DNA from: Mesodorylaimus sp. YZB2_4
Taxonomy: Eukaryota; Nematoda; Enoplea; Dorylaimida; Dorylaimidae
Length of the DNA stretch: 64,000 bases
Assembly: GCA_030248295.1 (NCBI GenBank)
Contig: JASANH010000298.1
Coordinates: 82,814 to 146,813 of the forward strand
Reading direction: 5' to 3'
In this document: one piece after another, positions 53,946 to 64,000 of the stretch
Position numbering within the stretch: position 1 is the first letter of the stretch
How the letters are laid out: every line of letters starts with the position of its first letter
Position numbers and translations under genes: made by a program
Notes under the pieces: generated by a model
The model's database searches: none
What the model saw: the letters and a program-made list of their open reading frames with translations, nothing else
Told to the model about the DNA's origin: nothing

Positions 53946-55376
53946 GAAGAGAAAAACTAGCAGCTCACTCAAACTTGGTCGAGTGTAAAGTGCAGCCCCT
54001 CCTTGCCTGAAGGAAGATCATCCCCCTCGCTCTCACTGCACACTGCTTCACACGCTGACCAAGGCTGCGTGTTATCGCACGTGTGGCCTGACTAACCGAA
54101 ATAACCAACTAGGCTGGAACTTGGATTTCTAGTGTTAAAAGAGTATTGGCGGAGGAACGCTGGATTGCTGTCACGAGCTTCACGGATTTTATTTGACCAA
54201 TCGGTATTGTAAATTAAGTCAAGACCCGCTTACTATTGTCTGACCCTAATCTCCAGTTACCTGCTATGAGTTTTGAAAACGAGTCTATTACGCTGATATT
54301 TCAAGGAAATCAGCCGAGTTGTGTTTTACCAATAGCTAGAATCGCAAAGTTCTTCATGGATGCTGAGATCAGCTAGTATGCTATGCACTATGCACGACTA
54401 GTCGTTCGTTGCGAATTTCGTTTTCTTATTGTAAGTTTTTCAGGTTGATTTTACTTGGCGAGGTGTCTTGATGCGAAACACGATTTTGGTCGACATGGAA
54501 ATTCACGATCCAAGGCCAGCAATATTTTCAGTCCAGGACTGTCTTTCGTGCTGTTCGGAACGGTTATCTGTATTTGCAGACAAGGTCACGTAATTATTAC
54601 ATATGGGACTGGATATTTTAGATGCACTGACAACAGGAAAAATACGCTATACGCAAACTTTCACGAAAACTTTTTGGAGTATGGAATTCGTTTATGACGC
54701 AATACGCATGCGCATTCGAGAGACTTTGCGTGTGCGCATTCAAATCAAGTAATTTCACTAACCGTAGTGCAAAGTAGCTTCGATATATGGACCCTTTTTA
54801 AGGCCGTGGTCAACACAAAATTCAGACACACAAACGGGTCAAAAGTACTGTAGTTTTGCAGGTTCCCACTACTAGAATTTCAGAAACTTTTTCACACCCG
54901 TTCGACTCTAGGATTTTCCGAATCTGCTTCATGCATGCAAAAAGACCTGCTTTCCCACGTGAACATTCCGGAGTAATATCTGCGTAAGGGTCCAAATCTA
55001 AGTTCTTGGCAACTCTGCTTAATAGGTGGGGCTTGCCATAGTCTGACCGTGGCTTATGATCTGACCAATGATCTGACCCTGGGCCAGGGACAGGGTCACA
55101 TCAGTGGATGCTAGCATTAGACAACAGGTTTCAACTGTTTAAAAAGTCATAACCCTTACGTTACTCCATCCGTAGTGAAGGATCTGACAGAAGCTGGCTT
55201 CCAGCACTACACAGTATGACTTTGTAGCGGTATCATGTGAGGACTGATGATATTTGAAACGAAATTGAAGTCCGCACAGAACTGCTCACAGAAATTTAAG
55301 CAGGCCACTCACACATTTTTACGTCTTTTACGAGGAAATAAAAAAACCAATTTAAATTTTAGCATTTATAAATTTT
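53946..55376. other. Intergenic; no supported gene
   Basis: Repeated CTGACC words at 55050-55100. One 80-codon ORF at 54455-54697 has no motif. Confidence 0.35.
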
Positions 55377-55595
55377 TACCTGTAAAGCTTCGTGAGTTAT
55401 CTTGCGACGGGTAAGTCTTTTGTTAATTTTTGACCATTCAATATTGGGAAACCTCAGGCATAAGTGGAAAATTGACGGATTCACTTATTTGAGGATTCTA
55501 TCGCAGAAAATATCCAACTCCCGAGGGCGGTACTCTCACTTTGCATTTGGTCATAAATTCTGATGGCGCCACGTTTACTTTACCAAAATCAGGAT
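55377..55595 (+). repeat. Dispersed repeat, copy 2
   Basis: Inverted partner of 53560-53800; it runs into the LINE fragment. Confidence 0.75.
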
Positions 55596-56503
55596 ACGTA
55601 CAAAGTTTTTAAAAATTGTGTGAAGATTTTTAATAGGAACGAGAAGTCGACAATCATCCGCGAAAGCATCCAAGAAAAAGTCAGGATATCGATATTCGAG
55701 CTCCACAAGCAGAGAATCCATACGTGCGATAACTAATACAGGCCCAAGCACGCTGCCTTGAGGGACGCCACCAACCACTGGCAAGTCAGCCGAGGCGCAG
55801 TCACGAATTGTGACATGCTGGGTTCGACTCGATAAATAGGACTTGATCAACGCAAGCAACTTGACTGGAACACGATGATGATTTTGGAGTGTCGACAATA
55901 AAGAGAAAGGGGGAATCTTGTCGAAGGCTTTTGCCAAATCGAAATAAACCGCAAGGACGGACTTATAATTAGGACTATCCGACCAATCATAGATCTGTTG
56001 CGCAGTAGAAATGAGCGCAGTGTTGGTTCCTCGACGCTCCAGAACCCATGCTGGTCAGGCGAAATCTGAATGAATTTGTGCAGCAATCTGTCTTCTATAT
56101 GTTTTTCTAATAATTTTGATAAAATCGACAAAAGCAATATCGGCCTATGATTACTGATTAACGACTTGTCCCCTGGCTTTGGTATTGGCACAACTTTTGC
56201 TGATTCCCGCATCGATGGAAGAATGCCCGATTTAATCGATCTATTGAACAAAGCCGCGAGAGCAGGGCAATGTAATGGTGCGATGTTCTTCAAGCTCGAC
56301 ACAGTGAGACCGTCTTCACCAGGTTCGCTACGTGACTTCAGTGAGCGTATACAGTTCAAAAAGAATTTGCTAGACGAATTTTCTAGATACTGAATAGTTG
56401 GAGTCATCAATAGTGACCAACGGGAGTGGCTCAAATATACCATAGTGACACTGAAGACAGCAACATGGATTTCACTTAGCCTAGGCTGAACTTGCTGGAC
56501 CAA
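55575..56503 (-). pseudogene. Non-LTR reverse transcriptase fragment (Jockey/CR1-like)
   Basis: Minus strand. The first frame has EPGEDGLTVSSLKNIAP, VVPIPKPGDKSLISNHRPI, LLSILSKLLEKHIEDRL and SPDQHGF, the fingers of a Jockey/CR1-type RT. After a frame change near 55940 comes MAKAFDKI (the AFD of motif A, first Asp), GGVPQGSVLGP and LDAFADDCRLL (catalytic FADD). It is truncated at both ends, with no endonuclease and no tail. It is unrelated to the Tx1-like copy at 3.6 kb. Confidence 0.8.
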
Positions 56504-56660
56504 TATCGAAACTGCGAATGTACCGTATTTCCTTGAAATCCTTTCTCCTCTGTTATTCTTCCCGGTCTGGGACCCATTTGAAAAAATTTCTCCCGCAGGG
56601 AGAATTTCGAGGAAATACGGTACCTATCAATTTCAGCTTATTTATGATGACTGAAACTCG

Positions 56661-56830
56661 ACCTGATAAAAAACCTGGATGACTAAAGTGAGCTTGTCTG
56701 GAAAACAAACTCATCTTTTTCGTGCGTGCAAACTGTTCGACCTCAAACAAAAAATCCCGATCCCGATTGGGCTTGCCCTGATCTCAATCCTGGAAAAAGG
56801 TGATACCGACCTATCCCTAGAGGTGACCAG
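56661..56830 (+). repeat. Dispersed GATCCCGATC repeat (R1)
   Basis: Reads AAAAAACCTGGATGACTAAAGTG, AAACAAACTCATCTTT, CAAAAAATCCCGATCCCGAT, GGTGATACCGACCTATCCCTAGAGG. It is a diverged version of the LINE target at 3494-3614. Confidence 0.65.
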
Positions 56831-56852
56831 CTCTCATGGCAGGCTCTTACGT

Positions 56853-57545
56853 GTTCTACATAAAAATCGTTAGAAAGTTGTGGTTGTTAGGGGATGCCAT
56901 GAAGCTTAGCACAAGTCTGGTCACTACGTTCCTCTCAATGAAGCGTTTCGTCGCCATCTGGCTGCCCAACCTGTTCACTCATTTCAATTAATTAAAGGTA
57001 GCTTGGTCATTTGATGTCATCTCGACAATGATCGGTTTACTCGGCTTAAGTCCAGCTTTTACTGCAAAGATGGTATTGAAGGAGAGAAAAAATAACAGAG
57101 CCGAATGGGTGGCTGTACCAATCTCAGCTGGCCAACTCTCTATAGTTGGCGGTGATCAAAACATTAGCGATTTCATTTACGGGGCAAAAATATTGACCAG
57201 TATTCTTATTATAATTTGCTGCGTCAGAGTAGCGGCAGGACTGTACCAACAGTCAAAGAAAGTAGACACGATTACTTCGACAGCTCGACGTAGGTGGAGT
57301 GAAAATCGTTGGTTATCAATTCTGCATATCATCATCGCCCTCTCGCAATTAATCGATCACCTGTTTTGTGTCATGAACGGTATTGTGGCCGATGGAGAAC
57401 CTAAACCGTTTCTGACGGGTATCGATGCGGTTACATTCCCACGGTACACTTTTCAATTGGCCATGAAAGCGATCAGATATAAACGCTTCGCCAGATGGAT
57501 ATTTGCTTGTCAGGAGTGTTATGTTCCCCGCTTTAATTATGGCTA
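56853..57545 (+). pseudogene. Seven-transmembrane receptor (GPCR) copy 3, diverged, tail cut by an LTR element
   Basis: YVFYIKIVRKLWLLGDAMKL leads into TM3 LSTSLVTTFLSMKRFVAIW, then two in-frame stops (about 56990). From 57028 one frame runs through TM4 (IGLLGLSPAF), a QNISDFIYGAKILTSILIIICC TM5, a third loop with RRRWSENRWL, LSQLIDHLFCV (TM6), and AMKAIRYKRFARWIFACQ (end of TM7, helix 8). The sequence then enters the LTR at 57517. After the element, at 60017, the frame would continue for some 25 codons. The N-terminal exon(s) are missing. It is clearly homologous to copies 1 and 2 but much more diverged. Confidence 0.65.
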
Positions 57546-57673
57546 CTAGATTGCGCAAGACTCCAACCCCGTTTCAAGTGCAAATTATTATTCCAGATTA
57601 AATGCAACGTAGTAGGAAAACCCAGATCCCCTGAAAGTACAAAACAGGATTATGCATAGCACCCTAATTTCCA
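57517..57673 (-). repeat. 3' LTR (element on minus strand)
   Basis: Matches 59863-60016 with a few small differences, including an AG inserted in ATTATTCCAGATTAAATG. Confidence 0.85.
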
Positions 57674-57688
57674 CCCTAACATAAAACG

Positions 57689-59819
57689 TCAATAACCAAA
57701 TTCTTGGGCAAAAGTAATTGGTGGTTTCGAGACGCGGGTAGACATACGACGATCAGAGTCATGCGGTCTCACTAAGGCAGTTGATTCAGAAGACGGAGTC
57801 ATTTCCAATGCTGGCGCAGTTACAGGTACGGCCAAAATGGGGTCGGGACGATTAGCCATGGGCTCCGCCGGTTGGTCGCGTAATGAAGGTAAGCGACGAA
57901 GTGGAAGTTGATCAAGTAGATCAAACTACCACACCTTCCAAACCTTGTAGCAGCATATCCATAACCCGCTGAAAAATAGACGGCGCAGAATTAATTCTAA
58001 AGGGGAGTCGAGCGAATCGATACAGTCCTTTGTGTGTGTTAATTACCAAAAGATCGCGAGACTTCTCATCCATTTCGACCTGATAGTATGCCTCCGCAAG
58101 ATCTAGTTTGGTAAACTTCTGTCCACCTTCCAATCTGGCGAACAGATCTTCCATTAGTGGTAATGGATACTGGTCCACTTCCAAATATGGATTTACCGGT
58201 ACCTTAAAATCGCCACATAGACGAACGGCTCATGTCGGTTTGATAATAGACACGATGGGCGAGGCAAACTCGGAAAAATCTCGGGGCATTTTCTCAATTA
58301 CCCCTCGTGCCTCCAATCGCATCAATTCTTCTTCGATTTTCTTCTTCAGGCCATAGGGCACTGACCTTGCTTTCCAAAACTTTCTAAAAATTCTTTTTCG
58401 ACCTCTTTTCTTCCGATTTCCTGTCACCTTGACAAGAGTAGGTTCGGGCGAAAGGTGCAAGGTCGCTTTAAGGCCCCTAATTTTGCCCAATTTTTCTTCA
58501 AAAAGCTCGCTGAAATTTCGAAGCAAACTCTTCACTCCAGCTGGCGGCTGGACCTCGTCTTTCGTCCGCACTGAAGCAACTTCTCCACGGAGCCTTCTTC
58601 CAAGTTCATTCCAATTCAATCGAATTTCTTTCAACCAGTTTTGGCCCAAAAGTACTGGTTGCGTTCCTGCTATGACGATTACAGGCAAGGTCTTAGTTTG
58701 ACCATATGCTTGAACCGTTACGGGCGCCTGTCCCAAGACTTCCAATTTGGTGCCACTGTACGCTCGCAATGTCAATTTTGCTGGCAATAAAACTGGTTTT
58801 CCAATCTCTTTCCATGCTTCTTGCGAAATTATGCTTACTGCCGCTCCTGTATCAATCTCCATCTGCACAGGGCGGTCATTCAATTGCACATTTGCAGTCA
58901 ACTTTGGAGTGGACTTCGAACTGAGTGCGTCGATGCCACTTACGTAAGCAACTTCTTCCTCTTCATCAGATGACTCTTCACTGGCGGCGGATTCGCATTC
59001 AACAGCTTTGGCACCTGATTTCTTGTCAGTTGCTTTCGAACGAAATTTCGTATTCATCGATTGGAACTTGCTCTTGTCGCCTTCCCGACAAATGGTCGCA
59101 ATATGCTCTTGTTTCTGACATTTATAACAAGTAGCATGATTGAAACCGCATTCCGACGACTTGTGGTTTTGTCTCCCACAGTGCTGACATGGACTAAATT
59201 TCTGGGTTTTCAATTCCGGATTTAGGATTTTCTTGTCACCAAACTGCATTCGCTTGATCTGATTAACATTTTCTGGCGCTGCGGACGATGCTTGCAACAA
59301 TTTTGATGTTGTCTCTGCAGCTTCAAAAGCGGCCGTAATTTCTTGAGCACGATCCAGTGTCAAGGCTGGTTCTTGCAAAAGCCTTTTCTGAAGGTCAGAA
59401 TTGTAGGTACCTTGAACATACTGATCGAGCAGCCGTGCACTCAATGGGTTCGCAGCATCAGCATCAAAATTACAATGACGTGACAACTTCTTGAGGTCCG
59501 CCATAAATTCAGATCCTTTTTCTGTAGCAGCCTGTTTCCTCTGCCCAAACTTGGAACGTTCCGCAACAACTAACGGAGCGGGTTCAAAATGTTGAGTCAT
59601 CCTATCCGCAATCTGCTGAAATGAAAAATCGCTCGGAGTATGACCAGGAATTAAATTCAGGAAAAGATTCAAATTATCGATTCCCATTGCGGTCAATAAC
59701 ATAGCTCTCCTTTTCGGCTCACTAGCCGCAGCTACCGTAACTCCAGTCGCGTCAAAATAAATTCTAACTCGCTCAATAAAGCGACTCCAAGTCTCCTTGC
59801 TCGGATCGAATTCCTTCAA
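57689..59819 (-). CDS. Gag-pol of the deleted LTR element
   Basis: The minus ORF 59819-58230 encodes 529 residues. Gag-like capsid helices (about residues 1-170) are followed by two CCHC zinc knuckles, CQHCGRQNHKSSEC (211-224) and CYKCQKQEHIATIC (231-244), an acidic linker, the aspartic protease with EIDTGAAVSII (Asp323) and LLGQNWL, and the first RT block (GVIEKMPRDFSEFASPIVS). A TGA at 58230 interrupts the frame. RT then continues (DQYPLPLMEDLFARL, FTKLDLAEAYYQ with the first catalytic Asp, FGFxxAP-type end) to 57921. There it joins the pol C-terminal tail (RVSKPPITFAQ). YxDD, RNase H and integrase are absent. It could still supply Gag and protease if read through. Confidence 0.85.
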
Positions 59820-59862
59820 TTTTGTAGCTATGAGAAATTAGTAGTTCGAGACGTCGCCAATT

Positions 59863-60016
59863 TGTTATGTTTCCCGCTCTAATTATGGCTACTAGATTGC
59901 GCAAGACTCCAACCCCGTTTCAAGTGCAAATTATTATTCCATTAAATGCAACGTAGTAGGAAAACCCAGATCCCCTGAAAGTACAAAACAGGATTATGCA
60001 TAGCACCCTAATTTCA
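59863..60016 (-). repeat. 5' LTR (element on minus strand)
   Basis: Partner of 57517-57673. Near identity indicates a recent insertion. Confidence 0.85.
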
Positions 60017-61412
60017 GGAAACACTGGATAGGTATCAATTACTAGCTATATTATTTCATCACATAAGTCAATGTCCAATGAAGGAATGTATGGCGGAATA
60101 AGGCTTCACTTTTGGTGCCAGACAGTCGAGGAATGTAAGCGTTGCTAAGGCCAACTGAGTGCAATAGGCGTGCTAACCATGTAAGCTAACTGTGCGCGCC
60201 AAGTCAAAAGTGCTCATTCAAGTGCTAACATTCACATCAAGGAGGTAACATGCGGATTAGATCACTCGACACGATTACCCTTGTATTTTATTGGAATGCA
60301 AAAGTTCCGCATTGCTTTCATCGCTTTCTTGAAACGCGGAAGCATCAAGGGTGCCACAATGGAGATGAAAAAGCTGCCAACGAGCGTGATGGCAGCCTTC
60401 ACGGGAATGACTGGCAATGAGAAACCAGCGCGACACAAAGAGAACCCATGTTGAGCTGGCAGATTCGATAGCTTTGTGCGAGACTCGATGAGTGCAAGCA
60501 AGTTGTAAGCTCCTCAGTTCCGGCGTTCTAGCAGACATGTAATGCAGTGTTTCGAATAATATTCTATTTTCTTGTAGTGAAATAAATTCGCTCTTTCGAG
60601 CACAGTATTTTTGCAAACAAAATTTGGCTGGAAGGCTTTGAAATCATAATCGAAAACTAGAAATTTGTATCAGTTAAGCAATGGCAAACGCAAGAACGAA
60701 CAGCGCCAGCATTGTGCCAGCGCCAGTGAAAACTACAGCCGCGATGTATAAACCCGAGTTGAATTGTCGAGACAGATGGCGTGAAAGTGACGATCACGCG
60801 GAAGCAGGGACAGTTGGAAATGGATGTCAATGAGTGCGGAACCAAGGGGAAGGAAACTGTAGCCGCCCAAATAAAAGACCCGGGCCAAATTAGCTTCGCC
60901 ATTTCTACATCGGTATCAGAACACCACATTCCGAGGAGTTTGTAGACTGATTGCTTCATTGTCCAGCGACTCCTCGCACAGCACAAGTGCTCGTGCTTCG
61001 TGTCGATAATGTTGCTCTGCTACTTTAGTTGTCCCATAAAGTAAAATCAATCTTCTCTGCCCTAATCTGCAAATACAGCCGTTCAGGCACCAGGTCTTTT
61101 TGTTGCTGCTGCGCTCGCTGGTAGCCCGCTGCCTATCCAGCCTATCTCCCCTCTGCTAGACTGGTGACTAATGCCACCTGTAGACTTGAAGGCGTGGCGG
61201 ACACTATTACTCGAGTTATGTACAAGAAACTGTCCTTATGACCTTCAAGTTGATTTGGAGTTGCACTGCACAGTGTATAATCACTCGCAAATAGATGCTT
61301 GCCGATGTCCGAATCAAATCTAACATGCTCCTCTTCTGTGTACTGCTGCTGTTCAGACAAGCTTCTTAAAGGCAGCTGTGCTGTTCCACAAGAGCAACCT
61401 GCACACTGTATG
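60017..61412. other. Possible membrane-protein fragments on the minus strand, otherwise empty
   Basis: The minus ORF at 60501-60262 ends with a hydrophobic helix (ITLVGSFFISIVAPLML) and a basic tail (PRFKKAMKAMRNF), like the last helix of a multi-pass protein. A second hydrophobic minus ORF lies at 60986-60657. No family could be assigned. The other ORFs are shadows. Confidence 0.3.
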
Positions 61413-61439
61413 CTAAAACTGTAGCACTTCGAGGGAATT

Positions 61440-62400
61440 GATTCGGCTTATTGTGATCATACATAAGTGATTATAAGTGATTATACAATAATAACAACAG
61501 GTTTCACTGATCAGGAGGGATCCTACTGTCGAGACTGGCTCAGCCATTTCGATTTGATTCTCGGCTCGGCCGAAAATGATCCACCCAAAGATAGAGTTGC
61601 GGAGATAAAGGCTTGGTCCAATTTCTTTGCTCTCAGCTACCATGATGCGCTCATGTTCATTAATGCCAGTGAGTACATCGATCTTAAGCGTTTCTGATTC
61701 GTTCAGGATTGGATCGGCTAGATAATAAGTATCGAGGGTATCTTTCAGATCTGCGAGCATCGCGGCGCTCCGCCATAGTGATTGAGCGATCTGCGAGACG
61801 ACTTTTGCTGTGATTTTGATTCGTTTTTCACGTTTGCCATTCAATTAGAGCTCAACGATTGCAGATTTGATTCGCTTAGGTTCTTTGGCTCCGAATGTGT
61901 ACAGCATGATTTCTTCTTACGATGTTGGTTTGATAACGAGTCGTTTGACGATTTCTTCAGTCACGTAGGTTCGTTGACTACCGCTATCGAGAAGAATCCT
62001 TCCCTTGACTGATCGGGGAGTTTGACCCGACGCTTGGATATCGCCCACAGCTGTCTGTAAAAGGACTGCTTGATTCAATGTGAACAGACTTGTGCTTACG
62101 TCAGAAGCGAGAGTCGTTGTGGTTGCCCCAGTGTCCATATGCGGTGCCTTCGATCGCTTGTTGCAGATGCTTGAATGATGGCTGGTGTCTCGACAATGAT
62201 AGCACCTTGATTTCGCCCAGCATTGGTCAGTTCGATGGCCCGGTTTGAGACATTGGGTTCGTAGCCTGAGCACCTCCCGCATGAGCTGCAGCAGTGGAAT
62301 TTGGACTTTACAATGCCACACATCTCATTAAAATCCCTACAAAAAATCACGCTGATCCATTCATGTATTTTTGAGATCTGGTCATCCATTTGGAAGTGGG
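61440..62400 (-). pseudogene. BEL/Pao retrotransposon Gag-Pol fragment
   Basis: Minus strand. Zinc knuckles CLKPGHRTDQC and CYHCRDTSHHSSIC are followed by the Pao-type protease block RILLDSGSQRTYVTEEIVKR. After a TAA in the same frame come the DUF1758-type blocks with IDVLTGINEHERIM, SLYLRNSIFGWIIFG, ending near 61440. Two in-frame stops and loss of RT, RNase H and integrase make it a dead fragment. The upstream part is cut near 62400, where a mariner on the plus strand begins. Confidence 0.75.
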
Positions 62401-62410
62401 TCAGAGAAAT

Positions 62411-63490
62411 TACAAATTTGACAAATTTTGCGCGTCAGTCTGTTATCAAGTTTTTAACAAGAGAAGGCTTGATGCCCCCAGAAATTAGCGATCGGATTGT
62501 CTTAGTGTCTGGCAATGATGCACCTAAATTGCCGTCAGTGAAAAAGTTGTCAGCTTTGCTCAAACATGGGGGGAGAATCGATTGAAGATGACCCAAGATC
62601 TGGACGACCAACCGAGGCGACACCAGCCAACAAATGCGATGTTTTGGCAAAGATTGGGAAAGAAGACCTTCGAACAGACGTTGTCTAGATAGCGAAGAAA
62701 ATGGGCATTTCAGTGGGTAGCGTCGAAACAATTTCACAAGAGAGATTGAATTTATACAAGGTCTGCGCGAGATGTGTGCCAAAATACCTGGCAAACGCGC
62801 TAAGAACTGTCAGAGTTCAAACGTCAATGGAGCTTTTTGGCAAGGATCGTAGGGGATCCAGATAATTTTTATGAAAGAACGGTTGCCACTTCGAAGCCTC
62901 GATTCACCACTCTGATCTGAGTCAAAACACGAATCGATGCAGTGGCTGCCGAAGGGTGCACATCCGCCAAAAAATTTTGCGTTTAGCAGTCATCAGGCGA
63001 GGTCATGACAACAATTTTTCCTATTTGTAATGGAATGTTAGTGATTGATAATATGCCAGCCAAGACCACAATCACTGGGCAATATTTTTCTGATGTTATC
63101 CGCTGATTGCATGAAGCGGTCAAATCGAAACGGCGTTGGATGATGAAAGAGAAGGTGCTGCTGCTGATTGACGACATGCCAGTTCACAACGCACGCGTTA
63201 CTCATGCTACCATCGATGAACGGGGATTCAAACAAATCCACCATCCACCATACAGTCCAGACCTGGCACCCAGCGATTATTACCTATTCGGAAAATCCAA
63301 AAAAAGTTTGAGGGGACAGATTTTCGAGTGATGAGGAGGTGGGACCAGCGACTGAAGCGTTTTTTGGAGGGTGGGAGTAAAGTTCCTTTTTACGGGTATG
63401 CAAGCGGTGCCCCAAAGTTTGAACAAGCGCATTGGTCTCAGGGGATGTTATGTCGAAAATGAATAAGCATGGAATTGTACAGTTTTAATA
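62411..63490 (+). pseudogene. Mariner transposase, decayed
   Basis: Helix-turn-helix start SVIKFLTREGLMPPEISDRI and KKLSALLKHGGRI, then DDPRSGRPTEATPANK (frame change after 62585) and GISVGSVETISQERLN with VPKYL. A central part has many stops. The C-terminal catalytic region at 63130-63330 has LLIDDMPVHNARV (Asp) and HPPYSPDLAPSDYYLFGK (third Asp of DD34D). The tail to 63490 matches the end of mariner transposases. The first catalytic Asp (TxDE/TGDE block) was not found. GAACTCTTTGAACTCCCCTCGTA at about 63510-63532 may be the right TIR; no left TIR was recognised. Confidence 0.8.
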
Positions 63491-63660
63491 AAAATGTGGT
63501 TAGGCTACGAACTCTTTGAACTCCCCTCGTAGTATGGAGTCATAGCCGACAATCCCGTCTGACCGAGAAGGGACTAGTTCTTGGACTTGTACTCCACTCA
63601 TCTCACGATTAGTGAAGTTGGTATTGTAGGGTGTTAAATAAAATAAAAATGTCACGGTGA
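63491..63660. other. Spacer between mariner and BEL gag
   Basis: Contains the presumed mariner right end, then no features. Confidence 0.35.
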
Positions 63661-64000
63661 GACGGTAATTTGAAACTTCCGAAGCTAAGCTTAGCGGAAT
63701 TCAGTGGCGAGCTCATGCAATGGAAACCGTTTTGGGACTCCTTCGAGGCCACTATCGACCGTAACAAGAGCTGCGATGACCGCACCATGTTAGACTACCT
63801 CATGAAGTCGCTCAAAGGGGAAGCACTTGAAATGGTAAAAGGCTATGCAATCATCAACGAGAACTACGCTATCGTCGTTCGTCGTCTGAAACAACGCTAT
63901 GATCAGCCAGATCTTATCATTCGAGAACACACCATCGCTATTAGTGAACTCCCTATTACTATATATATATTATCACTATTAGGGAACCGCCCTGGACGGC
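63661..64000 (+). CDS. BEL/Pao gag N-terminal region (runs off the window)
   Basis: An open plus-strand frame from 63661 to the window end: LPKLSLAEFSGELMQWKPFW, DSFEATIDRN, DRTMLDYLMKSLKGEALEMV and YAIVVRRLKQRYDQPDLIIR. This is the standard N-terminal capsid-like region (DUF1759) of BEL/Pao Gag. No ATG was found upstream; a TGA lies at 63658. A (TA)n microsatellite near 63958-63970 sits inside the coding sequence and may disrupt it. It is on the opposite strand to the BEL fragment at 61.4-62.4 kb, so these are two different insertions. Confidence 0.8.

Larger units (their letters stand above)
57517..60016 (-). mobile_element. Ty3/gypsy-like LTR retrotransposon, internally deleted (2.5 kb)
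   Basis: The LTRs 57517-57673 and 59863-60016 (about 155 bp, TGTTATG..TTTC(C)A) are almost identical. TCAGGA occurs at both outer borders (57510-57515 and 60014-60019). In the minus orientation the internal order is gag, zinc knuckles, protease, the start of RT (to 57921), then directly the last 79 codons of pol with a Pro/Ser-rich tail (57927-57689). Most of RT, RNase H and integrase are lost. Next to the 5' LTR a TTGGCGACGTCTCGAAC word may be the primer-binding site. It is inserted in receptor copy 3. Confidence 0.85.

Overview
The window reads as non-coding, repeat-rich chromosomal DNA from an invertebrate animal. No bacterial signals (operons, Shine-Dalgarno sites) were seen. Evidence for an animal genome includes GT-AG introns, seven-transmembrane receptor copies, tRNA-derived SINEs, and decayed members of many metazoan transposon groups: Tx1/L1-like and Jockey/CR1-like LINEs, Ty3/gypsy-like and BEL/Pao LTR elements, a TRIM, mariner, MULE, Helitron, and Polinton/adintovirus-like DNA. 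I cannot name the species. Most long ORFs are transposon relics; confident single-copy host genes are nearly absent.

Layout. 1-7.9 kb: a decayed Polinton-type integrase piece, a MULE transposase tail, a palindromic MITE, and a 5'-truncated LINE flanked by a 121-bp target-site duplication. 7.9-11.9 kb: a relic of a Polinton/adintovirus-like element with a Bcl-2-like protein, a small membrane protein, a zinc-finger ORF, an integrase split by a TRIM, a virion-type ORF, and a basic ORF overlapping an acidic ORF. 11.9-20 kb: intergenic repeats. 20-20.6 kb: the first exons of a gene with the P2X7 C-terminal (ballast) cysteine domain. 21.2-26.8 kb: a giant imperfect palindrome whose left arm carries two extra insertions, including a SINE. 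30-31.4 kb: a decayed receptor copy.

31.9-41.4 kb is a nest of elements. A broken Helitron Rep gene, hit by a solo LTR exactly at its HUH motif, is followed by a C-rich tract. Then comes a 4.8-kb DNA transposon with terminal inverted repeats of at least 200 bp. It carries two apparently intact, spliced genes: a P2X7-ballast-domain protein (+) and a DDE transposase (-). Immediately beyond its right end lies a ubiquitin-specific-protease domain with a single nonsense codon. The two-gene transposon is the most interesting item in the window.

42.5-47.4 kb: two inverted-repeat elements of one family. One encloses a Gly/Arg-rich protein gene that is split by a 1.09-kb insert with a 17-bp TIR and an 8-bp target-site duplication. 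52-57.5 kb: two further receptor copies and a LINE RT fragment. 57.5-60 kb: an internally deleted LTR retrotransposon inserted in the tail of the third receptor copy. 61.4-64 kb: BEL/Pao fragments on both strands around a decayed mariner.

All calls come from reading the sequence and its translations by eye. Family names rest on motif recognition, without database searches.
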